15,500 bases of DNA from Clostridiales bacterium (GTDB taxonomy: Bacteria; Bacillota; Clostridia; Oscillospirales; QAMX01), in contig JAEERN010000245.1 in NCBI GenBank assembly GCA_016285815.1, positions 1-15,500 on the forward strand, in the 5' to 3' direction. Below the pieces are notes generated by a model that was not told the DNA's origin, did not search any database, and saw nothing but the letters and a program-made list of their open reading frames with translations. Shown piece by piece: positions 6,416-14,463 of the stretch. How positions within the stretch are numbered: the first letter of the stretch is position 1; every line of letters starts with the position of its first letter. Position numbers and translations under genes: made by a program.

Positions 6416-7415
6416 GAAGAGCAGGATCTGGCTGGACCCCTTCGGCTGTGACGACCCGGAGGCCGTCCTGAGGGGAGCGGCGGCCGCGGCGCGGGAGCTG
6501 ACGGACGCCGAACTGGTGCTGACGGGGCAGGAGAGCGAGATCCGCCGGGTGTTCGACGCCTGCGGCACGGACGCCGGCCTGGTGGAGATCGTGCCGGCGG
6601 GCGAGGTCATCACCAACTCCGACAAGCCCACCGAGGCCGTGATGAAAAAGCGCGACTCGTCCATGATCCGGGCCATGACCGGCCTGCGGGCCGATCCGCG
6701 GGGCATCGGTCTGGTCACCGCCGGATCCACCGGCGCGGCCCTGGCCGGCAGCGCGGCCTTCCTGGGGCGACTGCCCGGCGTGGTGTTCCCCGCGCTGGCC
6801 TCGTATCTGCCCACGGCGGGCGAGGAGATGTCGGTGCTGGTGGACTGCGGCGCCAACGTGGACTGCCGCCCCGAGGCGCTGGGGCCCTTCGCGCTGCTGG
6901 GGCGCGCGCTGGCCGAAAGCTCGGGCAAGACCGACCCGAAGGTGGCGCTGGTCTCCGTCGGGACCGAGGAGGGCAAGGGCAATGCCTTTGCCAAGGCCGC
7001 TTACGGCGTTCTGAAAGAGACGCCGGTCAACTTCGTCGGCAACATGGAGGCGCGGGACGCGCTCTCCGGACGGTACGACGTGCTGGTGTGCGACGGGTTC
7101 ACCGGCAACGTGCTGCTGAAGGCCGTCGAGGGCGGGGCGCTGTTCACCATCCGGCTGGTGATGGAGAGCATCGCCCGCGAGACGCCGCCGGATGCGGACG
7201 CGGCCTTCGTGAAAAAGGCCATGGGCCGGGTCTTCGCCAAGATGGACATGCAGTCCCGCGGGGGTGCCATGATCCTGGGCGTCGGCCGGCCGGTGGTCAA
7301 AATGCACGGCAGCGCCAACGAAAAGACGGTGCCGGCGGCGATCCGGCAGCTGATCACGCTGGCCAACGGCGGCTTCGCCGCCCGGGCAGAGGCCCTTTTG
7401 AACGGAAAACGGTGA
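6408..7415 (+). CDS. Divergent PlsX-like phosphate acyltransferase
   Basis: PlsX family, which interconverts acyl-ACP and acyl-phosphate at the membrane surface, the bridge between ACP and PlsY or FakA. The 335-residue protein has the family length. Recognisable blocks are VTAGSTGAALAGS, VLVDCGANVDCRPEAL, EEGKGN, NFVGNMEARD, DVLVCDGFTGNVLLKAVEG and the C-terminal HGSANEKTVPAAIRQ. The N-terminal signature, normally close to DAMGGD, reads DPFGCD here (residues 10-15), so this is a divergent member. The start at ATG 6408 overlaps the membrane-protein stop; an upstream in-frame extension lies inside that gene and is not used. Proximity to ACP, FakB and FakA supports an acyl-phosphate function. 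The altered N-terminus leaves open a different substrate. Confidence 0.85.
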   Translation: MSEKSRIWLDPFGCDDPEAVLRGAAAAARELTDAELVLTGQESEIRRVFDACGTDAGLVEIVPAGEVITNSDKPTEAVMKKRDSSMIRAMTGLRADPRGIGLVTAGSTGAALAGSAAFLGRLPGVVFPALASYLPTAGEEMSVLVDCGANVDCRPEALGPFALLGRALAESSGKTDPKVALVSVGTEEGKGNAFAKAAYGVLKETPVNFVGNMEARDALSGRYDVLVCDGFTGNVLLKAVEGGALFTIRLVMESIARETPPDADAAFVKKAMGRVFAKMDMQSRGGAMILGVGRPVVKMHGSANEKTVPAAIRQLITLANGGFAARAEALLNGKR

Positions 7416-7473
7416 CCCCGCGCGGGCCCGATAGACTCTCAAAAAAAATGGAGCGAAAGGACAGGTAATATTC

Positions 7474-8358
7474 ATGAGCAACGTCAAGATCATCGGAGAT
7501 TCCTGCAGCGATCTTTCCAAGGAGCTGCGCGACCGGTACGACATCGGCTATGCGAAGATGAACGTCGTCATCGACGGAGAGGAAAAGCCCGCCAGTCTGG
7601 ACTGGGAGTATTTCACTCCCGCGGAGTTTTACGGCTTCATGCGCGCGGGAAAGCGCGTCACCACCACCCAGGTCCCGGCCGGCGAGTTCGAGCGGGTCTT
7701 TTCCGAGGCGCTGGAGGCCGGCTTCGACGTGGTCTACATCGGCTGCTCGGGCAAGCTGTCCGGCTCGGTGAACACGGCCCGCGTCGTCGCGCCCCAGATG
7801 ATGGAGAAGTATCCCGGCCGCACCGTGCGCGTGGTGGACCCGCTGAACGCCTGCATGGGCGAGGGGCTGGCGCTGATCCTGGCCGCCGGTCTGCGCGATC
7901 AGGGCAAGTCCGCCGACGAGATCGCCGACGAGATCGAGGCCAGATGCCTGACCATCAACCAGTTCTGCACCGTCAACTCGCTGGACGCGCTGAAGCGCGC
8001 GGGCCGCGTCAAGGCCTCCAAGGCCTTCTTCGGCAACCTGTTCGGCGTCAAGCCCATCATCATCTCGGACGCCACGGGCCAGAACGTCCCGGTCAAAAAG
8101 GTCAAGGGCCGCGAGGCCTCCATGGACGAGCTCGTGGCGCTGATGAAAGAGGCCGTCATAGAGCCGGAGGAGCAGACCGTCTACGTGGGCCACGCCGACA
8201 GCCCGGAGGACGCCGCGCGTCTGGCCGAGAAGGTCCGCGCGGCCATCCCGTGCCGCGACGTCTACATCTTCGACATCGGCCCCATCATCGGCGGCTCCAT
8301 CGGTCCGGACGCGCTGGTGCTCTACGCGCTGGGCAAAAAGGTCGAGTTCGTAGGCTGA
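7474..8358 (+). CDS. DegV-family fatty-acid-binding protein (FakB-type)
   Basis: DegV proteins bind one fatty acid in a hydrophobic tunnel; the FakB members present it to the kinase FakA. The 294-residue protein has full DegV length with the family blocks GDSCSDLSKEL, TTTQVPAGEFERVF, GCSGKLSGSVNTAR, the DPLNACMGEGLALILAA region, LKRAGRVKASKAFFGNLFG, KPII, VKKVKGREASMDEL, and GPIIGGSIGPDAL near the C-terminus. Serine 10 (GDS) and the GKLSGS segment line up with carboxylate-contacting regions of the family. ATG 7474 is preceded by AAAGGACAGG. The stop lies four bases before the fakA-like start, which strongly supports a cognate FakB-FakA pair. Which fatty acid it prefers cannot be seen. Confidence 0.93.
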   Translation: MSNVKIIGDSCSDLSKELRDRYDIGYAKMNVVIDGEEKPASLDWEYFTPAEFYGFMRAGKRVTTTQVPAGEFERVFSEALEAGFDVVYIGCSGKLSGSVNTARVVAPQMMEKYPGRTVRVVDPLNACMGEGLALILAAGLRDQGKSADEIADEIEARCLTINQFCTVNSLDALKRAGRVKASKAFFGNLFGVKPIIISDATGQNVPVKKVKGREASMDELVALMKEAVIEPEEQTVYVGHADSPEDAARLAEKVRAAIPCRDVYIFDIGPIIGGSIGPDALVLYALGKKVEFVG

Positions 8359-8362
8359 GACC

Positions 8363-10033
8363 ATGACGAAAACACTGACCGGCGCGCTGTTCGCGGCCAT
8401 GATCGCGGGCGGCGCCGAGAATCTGACCGAAAACGCCGGGATCGTCAACGATCTCAACGTGTTCCCCATTCCGGACGGGGACACGGGCGACAACATGAGC
8501 CGGACCATCCGCGGCGGCGTCGAGCGGGTCTCCGCCGCCGGCGCCGGGACCCTGGGCGGGACGGCCCGGGCCGAGGCGGACGGGATGCTGATGGCGGCCC
8601 GGGGCAACTCCGGCGTGATCCTGTCCCAGTTCTTCGAGGGCGTCGCCCGGGGACTGGAGGGCGCGGACACGGCGGACGCGGCCCTGCTGGGCCGGGCCTT
8701 CGCCGCGGGCGTGAAGACGGCGTACACCGCCGTGGTCACGCCCACCGAAGGCACCATCCTCACGGTCATGCGGGAGTCCACCGAGGCGGCCGAGCGGGCC
8801 GGCGCGGCGGACCTTGAGAGTTTTTTCGGCGCGTTCATCGAGGAGATGTACGCGTCCATCGACCGCACGCCGGAAAAGCTGGCCGTTCTGAAGGAGGCCG
8901 GCGTCATCGATTCCGGCGGCGCGGGGCTGGCCTATATCGTCGAGGGCATGGCCCGCGTCCTGCGGGGCGAGGCGCCGCTGTCCGGCGCGGCGGCATCCGC
9001 CGAAACGCCGGACACCGCCGGAAAACCGGATACCGCCGCCGCGGCGGCCGCCTTCGGTCCGGACAGCGCCATGGAGTTCGGCTACTGCACCGAGGTCATG
9101 CTGCAGCTCATGGCGGACCGCGGCGGCATGGGACTGGAGGCCGCCGAGGTCAGCGCCTTCCTGTCCACGGTGGGGGACAGCGTCGTCGCGTTCCGCAACG
9201 GGACGCGCGTCAAGCTGCACGTCCACACCTTCGAGCCGGAAAAGGTGCTGGCCTGGTGCCGGCGGTACGGCGAGTTCGTCTCCGTCAAGGTGGAGAACAT
9301 GTCCATCCAGCACAGCGAGAGCACGGTGGTCAACCGCTTCGTGCGGCAGACCCCCGCCCGGACGGAGCGGATCCCCATCGGCGTGGTGGCCGTGGCCCAG
9401 GGGGACGGCCTGAAGGAGCTGTTCACCGGCTTCGGGGCGGACCGCATCGTGGACGGACAGCAGACCATGAACCCCTCGGCGGAGGACTTTCTGAACGCCT
9501 TCCGCGAGGTCAACGCGGACAGCGTCATCGTGCTGCCCAACAATTCGAACATCATCCTGGCCGCGCGCCAGGCCGCGGAGCTCTGCACGGACTCCAGGGT
9601 CTACGTGGTGGAGAGCCGGTCGCTGGCCGAGGGCTACGCCGCGCTCACCATGCTGGATCTGGACTCCGGCGACGCGGCCGCCGTGGCGGAAGAGCTGAAC
9701 GAGGTCTGCCGCGGCGTGGTCACCGGAGAGGTGACCTGGGCCGTGCGGGACAGCGTCGTGGGCGGGAAGACCATCTCAAAGGGGGATTGGCTGGGCCTCT
9801 GCGGCAAAGAGCTGATCTCGGTGGCGCCGGACAAGGTGTCGGCCGCCTGCGCGCTGGCGGACGGGCTCGATCTGTCCGACCGGGAGGTCATCGTCCTCAT
9901 CGAGGGGCGCGACGCCTCGGCGGAGGAGCGGGCGGCCGTCGCCGCGCACATCCGGAAGAAGTATCCGCAGAAGGAGCTCTACGAGGCCGACGGCGGACAG
10001 GACGTCTACAGCTTCATTCTGGCATTGGAATAG
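8363..10033 (+). CDS. fakA: DAK2-domain fatty acid kinase (FakA/YloV)
   Basis: Cytoplasmic ATP-dependent kinase that phosphorylates FakB-bound fatty acids to acyl-phosphates, which feed PlsX or PlsY. The 556-residue protein has the usual three parts. The N-terminal DhaL-like ATP domain (about 1-205) carries the metal-binding loop PIPDGDTGDNM (Asp38, Asp40, Asp43) and ARGNSGVILSQ. The middle domain (about 235-330) has Cys242, His286 and His288, lining up with the zinc ligands described for staphylococcal FakA. The C-terminal DegV-like domain includes VAVAQGDGLKELF and VIVLPNNSNIILAA. An Ala/Pro-rich linker with a PDTAGKPDTA repeat lies near residues 211-235. There is no strong ribosome-binding site; with only four bases after the degV stop, translational coupling is likely. 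All key residues are present. Confidence 0.94.
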   Translation: MTKTLTGALFAAMIAGGAENLTENAGIVNDLNVFPIPDGDTGDNMSRTIRGGVERVSAAGAGTLGGTARAEADGMLMAARGNSGVILSQFFEGVARGLEGADTADAALLGRAFAAGVKTAYTAVVTPTEGTILTVMRESTEAAERAGAADLESFFGAFIEEMYASIDRTPEKLAVLKEAGVIDSGGAGLAYIVEGMARVLRGEAPLSGAAASAETPDTAGKPDTAAAAAAFGPDSAMEFGYCTEVMLQLMADRGGMGLEAAEVSAFLSTVGDSVVAFRNGTRVKLHVHTFEPEKVLAWCRRYGEFVSVKVENMSIQHSESTVVNRFVRQTPARTERIPIGVVAVAQGDGLKELFTGFGADRIVDGQQTMNPSAEDFLNAFREVNADSVIVLPNNSNIILAARQAAELCTDSRVYVVESRSLAEGYAALTMLDLDSGDAAAVAEELNEVCRGVVTGEVTWAVRDSVVGGKTISKGDWLGLCGKELISVAPDKVSAACALADGLDLSDREVIVLIEGRDASAEERAAVAAHIRKKYPQKELYEADGGQDVYSFILALE

Positions 10034-10049
10034 CGGGGAGAACACCAAC

Positions 10050-13000
10050 GTGACGGCATACAGAGCGGGACTCGACGTCGGGTCCACGACGGTAAAACTT
10101 GTGATCCTTTCCTCCGGCGGCGATCCCGTCTTTTCGGCGTATCGCCGCCATCGCGCCAATATCCGGGAGACCCTTTCCGGGCTTCTGGCCGAGGCGCGGG
10201 CCGCTCTGGGCGACGCCGAGCTGCGGCTTCTGGCCACGGGCAGCGGCAGCCTGGCCCTGTCCGGCCATCTGGGCGTCGGCTTCGCCCAGGAGGTGGCGGC
10301 CGAGGCCGAGGCGGTCTCCGCCGCCGCGCCCCAGACCGACGTGGTCATCGAGCTGGGCGGCGAGGACGCGAAGATCATCTATTTTACCGGCGGGCTGGAG
10401 GAACGCATGAACGGCGTCTGCGCCGGCGGCACGGGCTCGTTCATCGACCAGATGGCGGCGCTGCTGCAGACGGACGCCGACGGGCTCAACGAGTATGCCA
10501 AGGGCTATCGCCAGCTCTATCCCATCGCCGCGCGGTGCGGCGTGTTCGCCAAGAGCGACGTCCAGCCGCTGATCAACGAGGGCGCCACCCGAGAGGATCT
10601 GGCGGCCTCGATCCTGCAGGCCGTGGTGGACCAGACCGTCAGCGGTCTGGCCTGCGGCAAGCCCATCCGGGGACGCGTCTGCTTCCTCGGCGGGCCGCTG
10701 AACTTTCTGAGCGAGCTGCGCGCCGCCTTCGTGCGGACGCTGAAGCTGACGCCGGAGCAGACCATCGTCCCCCGGGACCCTCACCTGTTCCCCGCCCTCG
10801 GCGCGGCGCTTCTGGCTGAAAAGGCCGCGCCCGTGCGGATCGGAGAGCTGGAGCGCCGTCTGGCCGAGACCGAGCGGTTCGATTTCGGCCTCAAACGGCT
10901 GGCGCCGCTGTTCGCCGGAGAAGACGAGCTGACGGCCTTCCGGGCGCGCCACGCCCGCGCCCGCGTCCGGCGGGGCGAGCTGGCCGCGGCGCGCGAGTGC
11001 TATCTCGGCGTGGACGCCGGATCCACCACCACCAAGCTGGCGCTGATCGACGGCGAAGGGCGCCTGCTCTGGTCCTTTTACGCGAACAACAGCGGCTCTC
11101 CGGTCCGGACCGCCATGCGCGCCATGGCGGAACTGGCGGAGGTCTTTCCCGCCGGGGCGGTGGTTCGCGGCAGCTGTTCGACGGGCTACGGCGAGGGGCT
11201 GCTGAAGACGGCGCTCCGTCTGGACGAGGGCGAGGTCGAGACCGTGGCCCACTGTACGGCGGCGGCGTTCTTCGACCCGCAGGTGGACTGTGTGCTGGAC
11301 ATCGGCGGACAGGACATGAAGTGTCTCAAGCTGAAGAACGGCGCGGTGGACAGCATCATGCTCAACGAGGCCTGTTCCTCGGGCTGCGGGTCGTTTCTGG
11401 AGAACTTCGCGGTCTCCATGGGGCTGACCGCGGCGGAGTTCTCCCGCCGGGCGCTGTTCGCCGCCGAGCCGGTGGATCTGGGGACCCGCTGTACCGTTTT
11501 CATGAATTCCAACGTGCGCCAGGCCCAGAAGGAGGGCGCGTCCCTGTCCGACATCGCCGCCGGGCTGGCGTACAGCGTGGTCAAGAACGCGCTGTACAAG
11601 GTCATCAAGCTCAGCGATCCCGCCGCGCTGGGAAAGCGCGTCGTGGTCCAGGGCGGGACCTTCCACAGCGAGGCGGTCCTGAGGGCCTTTGAGGTCATCA
11701 CCGGGCGCGAGGCCGTCTGTCCGGACATCGCCGGGCTCATGGGGGCCTACGGCGCGGCGCTGATTGCCCGGGACCGGGCCGGCGCGCGGCAGGTCAGCGG
11801 GATGCTCTCCTTTGCGGAGATCGCCGCGCTGGCGTTCAAGAGCGCGACGGTCCGCTGCGGCCGGTGCGCCAACAACTGTCTGCTGACGGTCAACACCTTT
11901 TCCGACGGGCGGCGCCACGTCACCGGGAACCGGTGCGAGCGGGGCCTGGGCAAGACCGAGCGGACCGGGGAGAAGCTTCCCAACCTGATGGCCTATAAGT
12001 ACGAGCGGATCTTCGCCTATCCGCCCCTGGCGCCCGAGGCGGCGCCGCGGGGCGTCGTCGGCATCCCGCGGGTGCTGAACCTGTACGAGAACTATCCCTT
12101 CTGGGCCACGTTCTTCAAGGCGCTCGGCTTTTCCGTGGCGCTGTCGCCGCGGTCGGACCGGAAGGTCTATGCCGCCGGGATCGAGTCCATCCCCTCGGAG
12201 AGCGAGTGCTATCCGGCCAAGCTGGCCCACGGGCACATCCAGACGCTGATCGACAGCGGGGTCCGGACCATCTTCTACCCCAGCGTCTATTACGAGAGAA
12301 AAGAGACCCCGGGGGCCAACAACAGCTACAACTGTCCCATGGTCATCGGCTATCCCGAGAACATCGCCAACAACGTGGAGGACATCTACAGCGGGCAAAA
12401 GGTCCGCTATCTGCACCCGTTTCTGTCCTTCGCCGATGAAAAGACCGCCGAGGACCGGCTGACCGGCTTCATGGCGGAGGAATTCGGCGTTCCCGAGGCC
12501 GAGACCCGCGCCGCCGCCCGCGGCGCGTGGGCCGAGATGCTGCGGGCCAAGGCCGACGTCCGCGCCGAGGGGGCCCGGGCGCTGGCCTGGATGGAGCAGA
12601 ACGGCCGGAAGGGCATCGTGCTGGCCGGGCGGCCCTACCACTGCGACCCGGAGATCAACCACGGCATCCCCGAGATGATCAACTCCTTCGGGCTGGCCGT
12701 GCTGACCGAGGATTCGCTGACGCCGGACTTCACGCCGTCGCGCCCGCTGCGGGTCAACGACCAGTGGAGCTATCACTCCCGCCTGTACACCGCCGCGGAG
12801 TTCGTCTGCCGCCGGACCGATCTGGAGCTGATCCAGATCAACTCCTTCGGCTGCGGGCTGGACGCCGTCACCGCCGACCAGGTGGCGGAGATCCTGGAGC
12901 AGAGCGGCCGGCTGTACACGCTTTTGAAGATCGACGAGGTGTCGAACCTGGGCGCGGCGCGGATCCGTCTGCGCTCGCTGATCGCCGCCTCCAACGCCCG

Positions 13001-14291
13001 CGCCTGCGAGACCGTTCCCGACGAGTCGCCCAAGGCCTACGACCGCGCCGTGTTCACCCGGGAGATGAAGGACGCGGGCTATACCATCCTGGCGCCGCAG
13101 ATGTCGCCCATCCACTTCGACCTGATCGGGCCCGTTTTCCGGATGTTCGGCTACAACGTCGTGATCCTGGACAACGACAACCGCGAGGCGGTGGAGACGG
13201 GGCTCCGCTGCGTCAACAACGACGCGTGCTACCCCTCGCTGATCATGACGGGCCAGATCCTGAACGCCGTGCTGTCCGGCCGGTACGACACGGACCGCCT
13301 CGCCGTCCTCATGTCCCAGACGGGCGGCTGCTGCCGGGCCACCAACTATATCGGCTTCATCCGCCGGGCGCTGGCGCGCGAGGGGCTGGGCCATATCCCG
13401 GTCATCTCCCTGAACATGAACGGCATGGAGAAGAACCCCGGCTTTTCCGTGACGCTGCCCATGATCGTCCGGGGCGGCGCCGCCATCGTGCTGGGCGATC
13501 TGATGATGAAGTGCCTCTACCGCGTCCGCCCCTATGAGCGCGAGCCGGGAAGCGCCGACGCGCTGCACGGCCGCCTGCGGGACGAGTGCGTCGCGCTGCT
13601 GCTGAAAAAGCGCTTTTCCGCCGGGGGATATCGGACGCTGTGCCGCAGGATCGTGCGGGCCTTCGACGAGCTTCCCATCCGGGAGGGCGTGAAAAAGCCG
13701 CGGGTCGGCATCGTGGGCGAGATCCTGGTCAAGTATATGCCGCTGGCCAACAACCACCTGGTCGAGCTGCTGGAGAGCCGGGGCGCCGAGGTCGTGGTGC
13801 CGGAATTTCTGGACTTTTTCGAATACAGCGCCTACGGCCGGAATTTTCGCCGGAAGTATCTGGGCGGCTCGCGCTCGGCGACGGTCAAGAGCAACGCGCT
13901 GATCCGCGTGCTGGAAACGGTGCGGCGGCCGGCGGAAAAAGCCCTTGCCGCGTCGGCCCGGTTCTCGCCGGACACCTCGATCCAGTCCAAGGCCCGGCTG
14001 GCGGAGAAGTACCTCTCGCTGGGGAACCAGTACGGAGAGGGGTGGTTCCTGACCGGCGAGATGGCGAACTTTCTGGAGACCGGCGTGCCGAACATCGTGT
14101 GCATCCAGCCCTTCGGCTGTCTGCCCAACCACGTGGTGGGCAAGGGCGCGGTCAAGGCCCTGCGCCGGGACCACCCCGAGGCCAACATCGCCGCGGTGGA
14201 CTACGACCCCGGCGCCAGTCAGGTGAACCAGCTCAACCGCATCGAGCTGATGCTCTCCGCGGCGGTCAAGGCGCTGGAGCGAGGGAACTGA
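10050..14291 (+). CDS. Giant fused acyl-CoA dehydratase activase (BadF/HgdC ATPases plus DUF2229/HgdB-like region)
   Basis: A 1413-residue redox-type ATPase of unknown substrate. Two ASKHA activator domains come first: one with LDVGSTTVKLV (residues 8-18) and one with VDAGSTTTKLAL (from 321). In 2-hydroxyacyl-CoA dehydratase activators, two cysteines per subunit hold a 4Fe-4S cluster between subunits. Matching pairs occur in both halves (Cys124/Cys163 and Cys442/Cys481), so one chain could form the cluster-bridged pair. Next comes a CX2CX3CX18C cluster (603-629) and a DUF2229 block (GIPRVLNLYENYPFW). The last ~550 residues resemble dehydratase-component proteins, with conserved-looking cysteines at 720, 762, 935, 1060, 1094, 1095, 1351 and 1357. 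The start is GTG 10050 after GGGGAG, 16 bases past fakA. It closes the operon. Large fusions like this are known in Clostridia but functionally undefined. Confidence 0.9.
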   Translation: MTAYRAGLDVGSTTVKLVILSSGGDPVFSAYRRHRANIRETLSGLLAEARAALGDAELRLLATGSGSLALSGHLGVGFAQEVAAEAEAVSAAAPQTDVVIELGGEDAKIIYFTGGLEERMNGVCAGGTGSFIDQMAALLQTDADGLNEYAKGYRQLYPIAARCGVFAKSDVQPLINEGATREDLAASILQAVVDQTVSGLACGKPIRGRVCFLGGPLNFLSELRAAFVRTLKLTPEQTIVPRDPHLFPALGAALLAEKAAPVRIGELERRLAETERFDFGLKRLAPLFAGEDELTAFRARHARARVRRGELAAARECYLGVDAGSTTTKLALIDGEGRLLWSFYANNSGSPVRTAMRAMAELAEVFPAGAVVRGSCSTGYGEGLLKTALRLDEGEVETVAHCTAAAFFDPQVDCVLDIGGQDMKCLKLKNGAVDSIMLNEACSSGCGSFLENFAVSMGLTAAEFSRRALFAAEPVDLGTRCTVFMNSNVRQAQKEGASLSDIAAGLAYSVVKNALYKVIKLSDPAALGKRVVVQGGTFHSEAVLRAFEVITGREAVCPDIAGLMGAYGAALIARDRAGARQVSGMLSFAEIAALAFKSATVRCGRCANNCLLTVNTFSDGRRHVTGNRCERGLGKTERTGEKLPNLMAYKYERIFAYPPLAPEAAPRGVVGIPRVLNLYENYPFWATFFKALGFSVALSPRSDRKVYAAGIESIPSESECYPAKLAHGHIQTLIDSGVRTIFYPSVYYERKETPGANNSYNCPMVIGYPENIANNVEDIYSGQKVRYLHPFLSFADEKTAEDRLTGFMAEEFGVPEAETRAAARGAWAEMLRAKADVRAEGARALAWMEQNGRKGIVLAGRPYHCDPEINHGIPEMINSFGLAVLTEDSLTPDFTPSRPLRVNDQWSYHSRLYTAAEFVCRRTDLELIQINSFGCGLDAVTADQVAEILEQSGRLYTLLKIDEVSNLGAARIRLRSLIAASNARACETVPDESPKAYDRAVFTREMKDAGYTILAPQMSPIHFDLIGPVFRMFGYNVVILDNDNREAVETGLRCVNNDACYPSLIMTGQILNAVLSGRYDTDRLAVLMSQTGGCCRATNYIGFIRRALAREGLGHIPVISLNMNGMEKNPGFSVTLPMIVRGGAAIVLGDLMMKCLYRVRPYEREPGSADALHGRLRDECVALLLKKRFSAGGYRTLCRRIVRAFDELPIREGVKKPRVGIVGEILVKYMPLANNHLVELLESRGAEVVVPEFLDFFEYSAYGRNFRRKYLGGSRSATVKSNALIRVLETVRRPAEKALAASARFSPDTSIQSKARLAEKYLSLGNQYGEGWFLTGEMANFLETGVPNIVCIQPFGCLPNHVVGKGAVKALRRDHPEANIAAVDYDPGASQVNQLNRIELMLSAAVKALERGN

Positions 14292-14312
14292 GACCGGAAA
14301 ACCGAAAGAGCG

Positions 14313-14375
14313 GCCGCGCGGCCGGCGGGGGAGAGGCCCCGCCCCGCGCGGCGTCTTTTTTGCGCGGCGTTTTTT
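14313..14375 (+). terminator. Terminator of the lipid operon with a duplicated 3' arm
   Basis: A long stem: outer nine bases GCCGCGCGG (14313-14321) pair with 14344-14352, and inner seven bases GGCGGGG (14324-14330) pair with 14337-14343. There is a 2-base bulge and a 6-base loop. The run CTTTTTT follows (14355-14361). The distal arm plus T-run is repeated at once (GCGCGGCG at 14346-14353 and 14362-14369, then six T), giving a possible backup terminator that uses the same left arm. Confidence 0.88.
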
Positions 14376-14395
14376 GCATCGGGCAAAGGTTTTTC

Positions 14396-14424
14396 TTGCA
14401 ATCGCTGGCGGGATAGGGTATAAT
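14396..14424 (+). promoter_or_regulatory. SigA-type promoter of the ThuA-domain gene
   Basis: -35 TTGCAA (14396-14401), 17-base spacer, consensus -10 TATAAT (14419-14424). A short T-run precedes the -35. Predicted start near 14431, giving a leader of about 33 bases. Placed directly after the operon terminator, it makes the ThuA gene an independent unit. Confidence 0.85.
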
Positions 14425-14463
14425 GGCGGTAAAGAATTCGACGGATAACGGAGGCTGCGGACC

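Noticed and set aside
7448..7468. Six-codon mini-ORF (MERKDR) ending 5 bases before the DegV start
   Set aside because: It follows an A8 run but has no Shine-Dalgarno site, and part of it overlaps the ribosome-binding site of degV. It is probably chance.
7416..7473. Possible internal promoter in the 58-base gap before degV
   Set aside because: TAATAT near 7466 is too close to the start codon, and no convincing -35 is placed upstream. The short palindrome CCCGCGCGGG has no T-run and is not a terminator.
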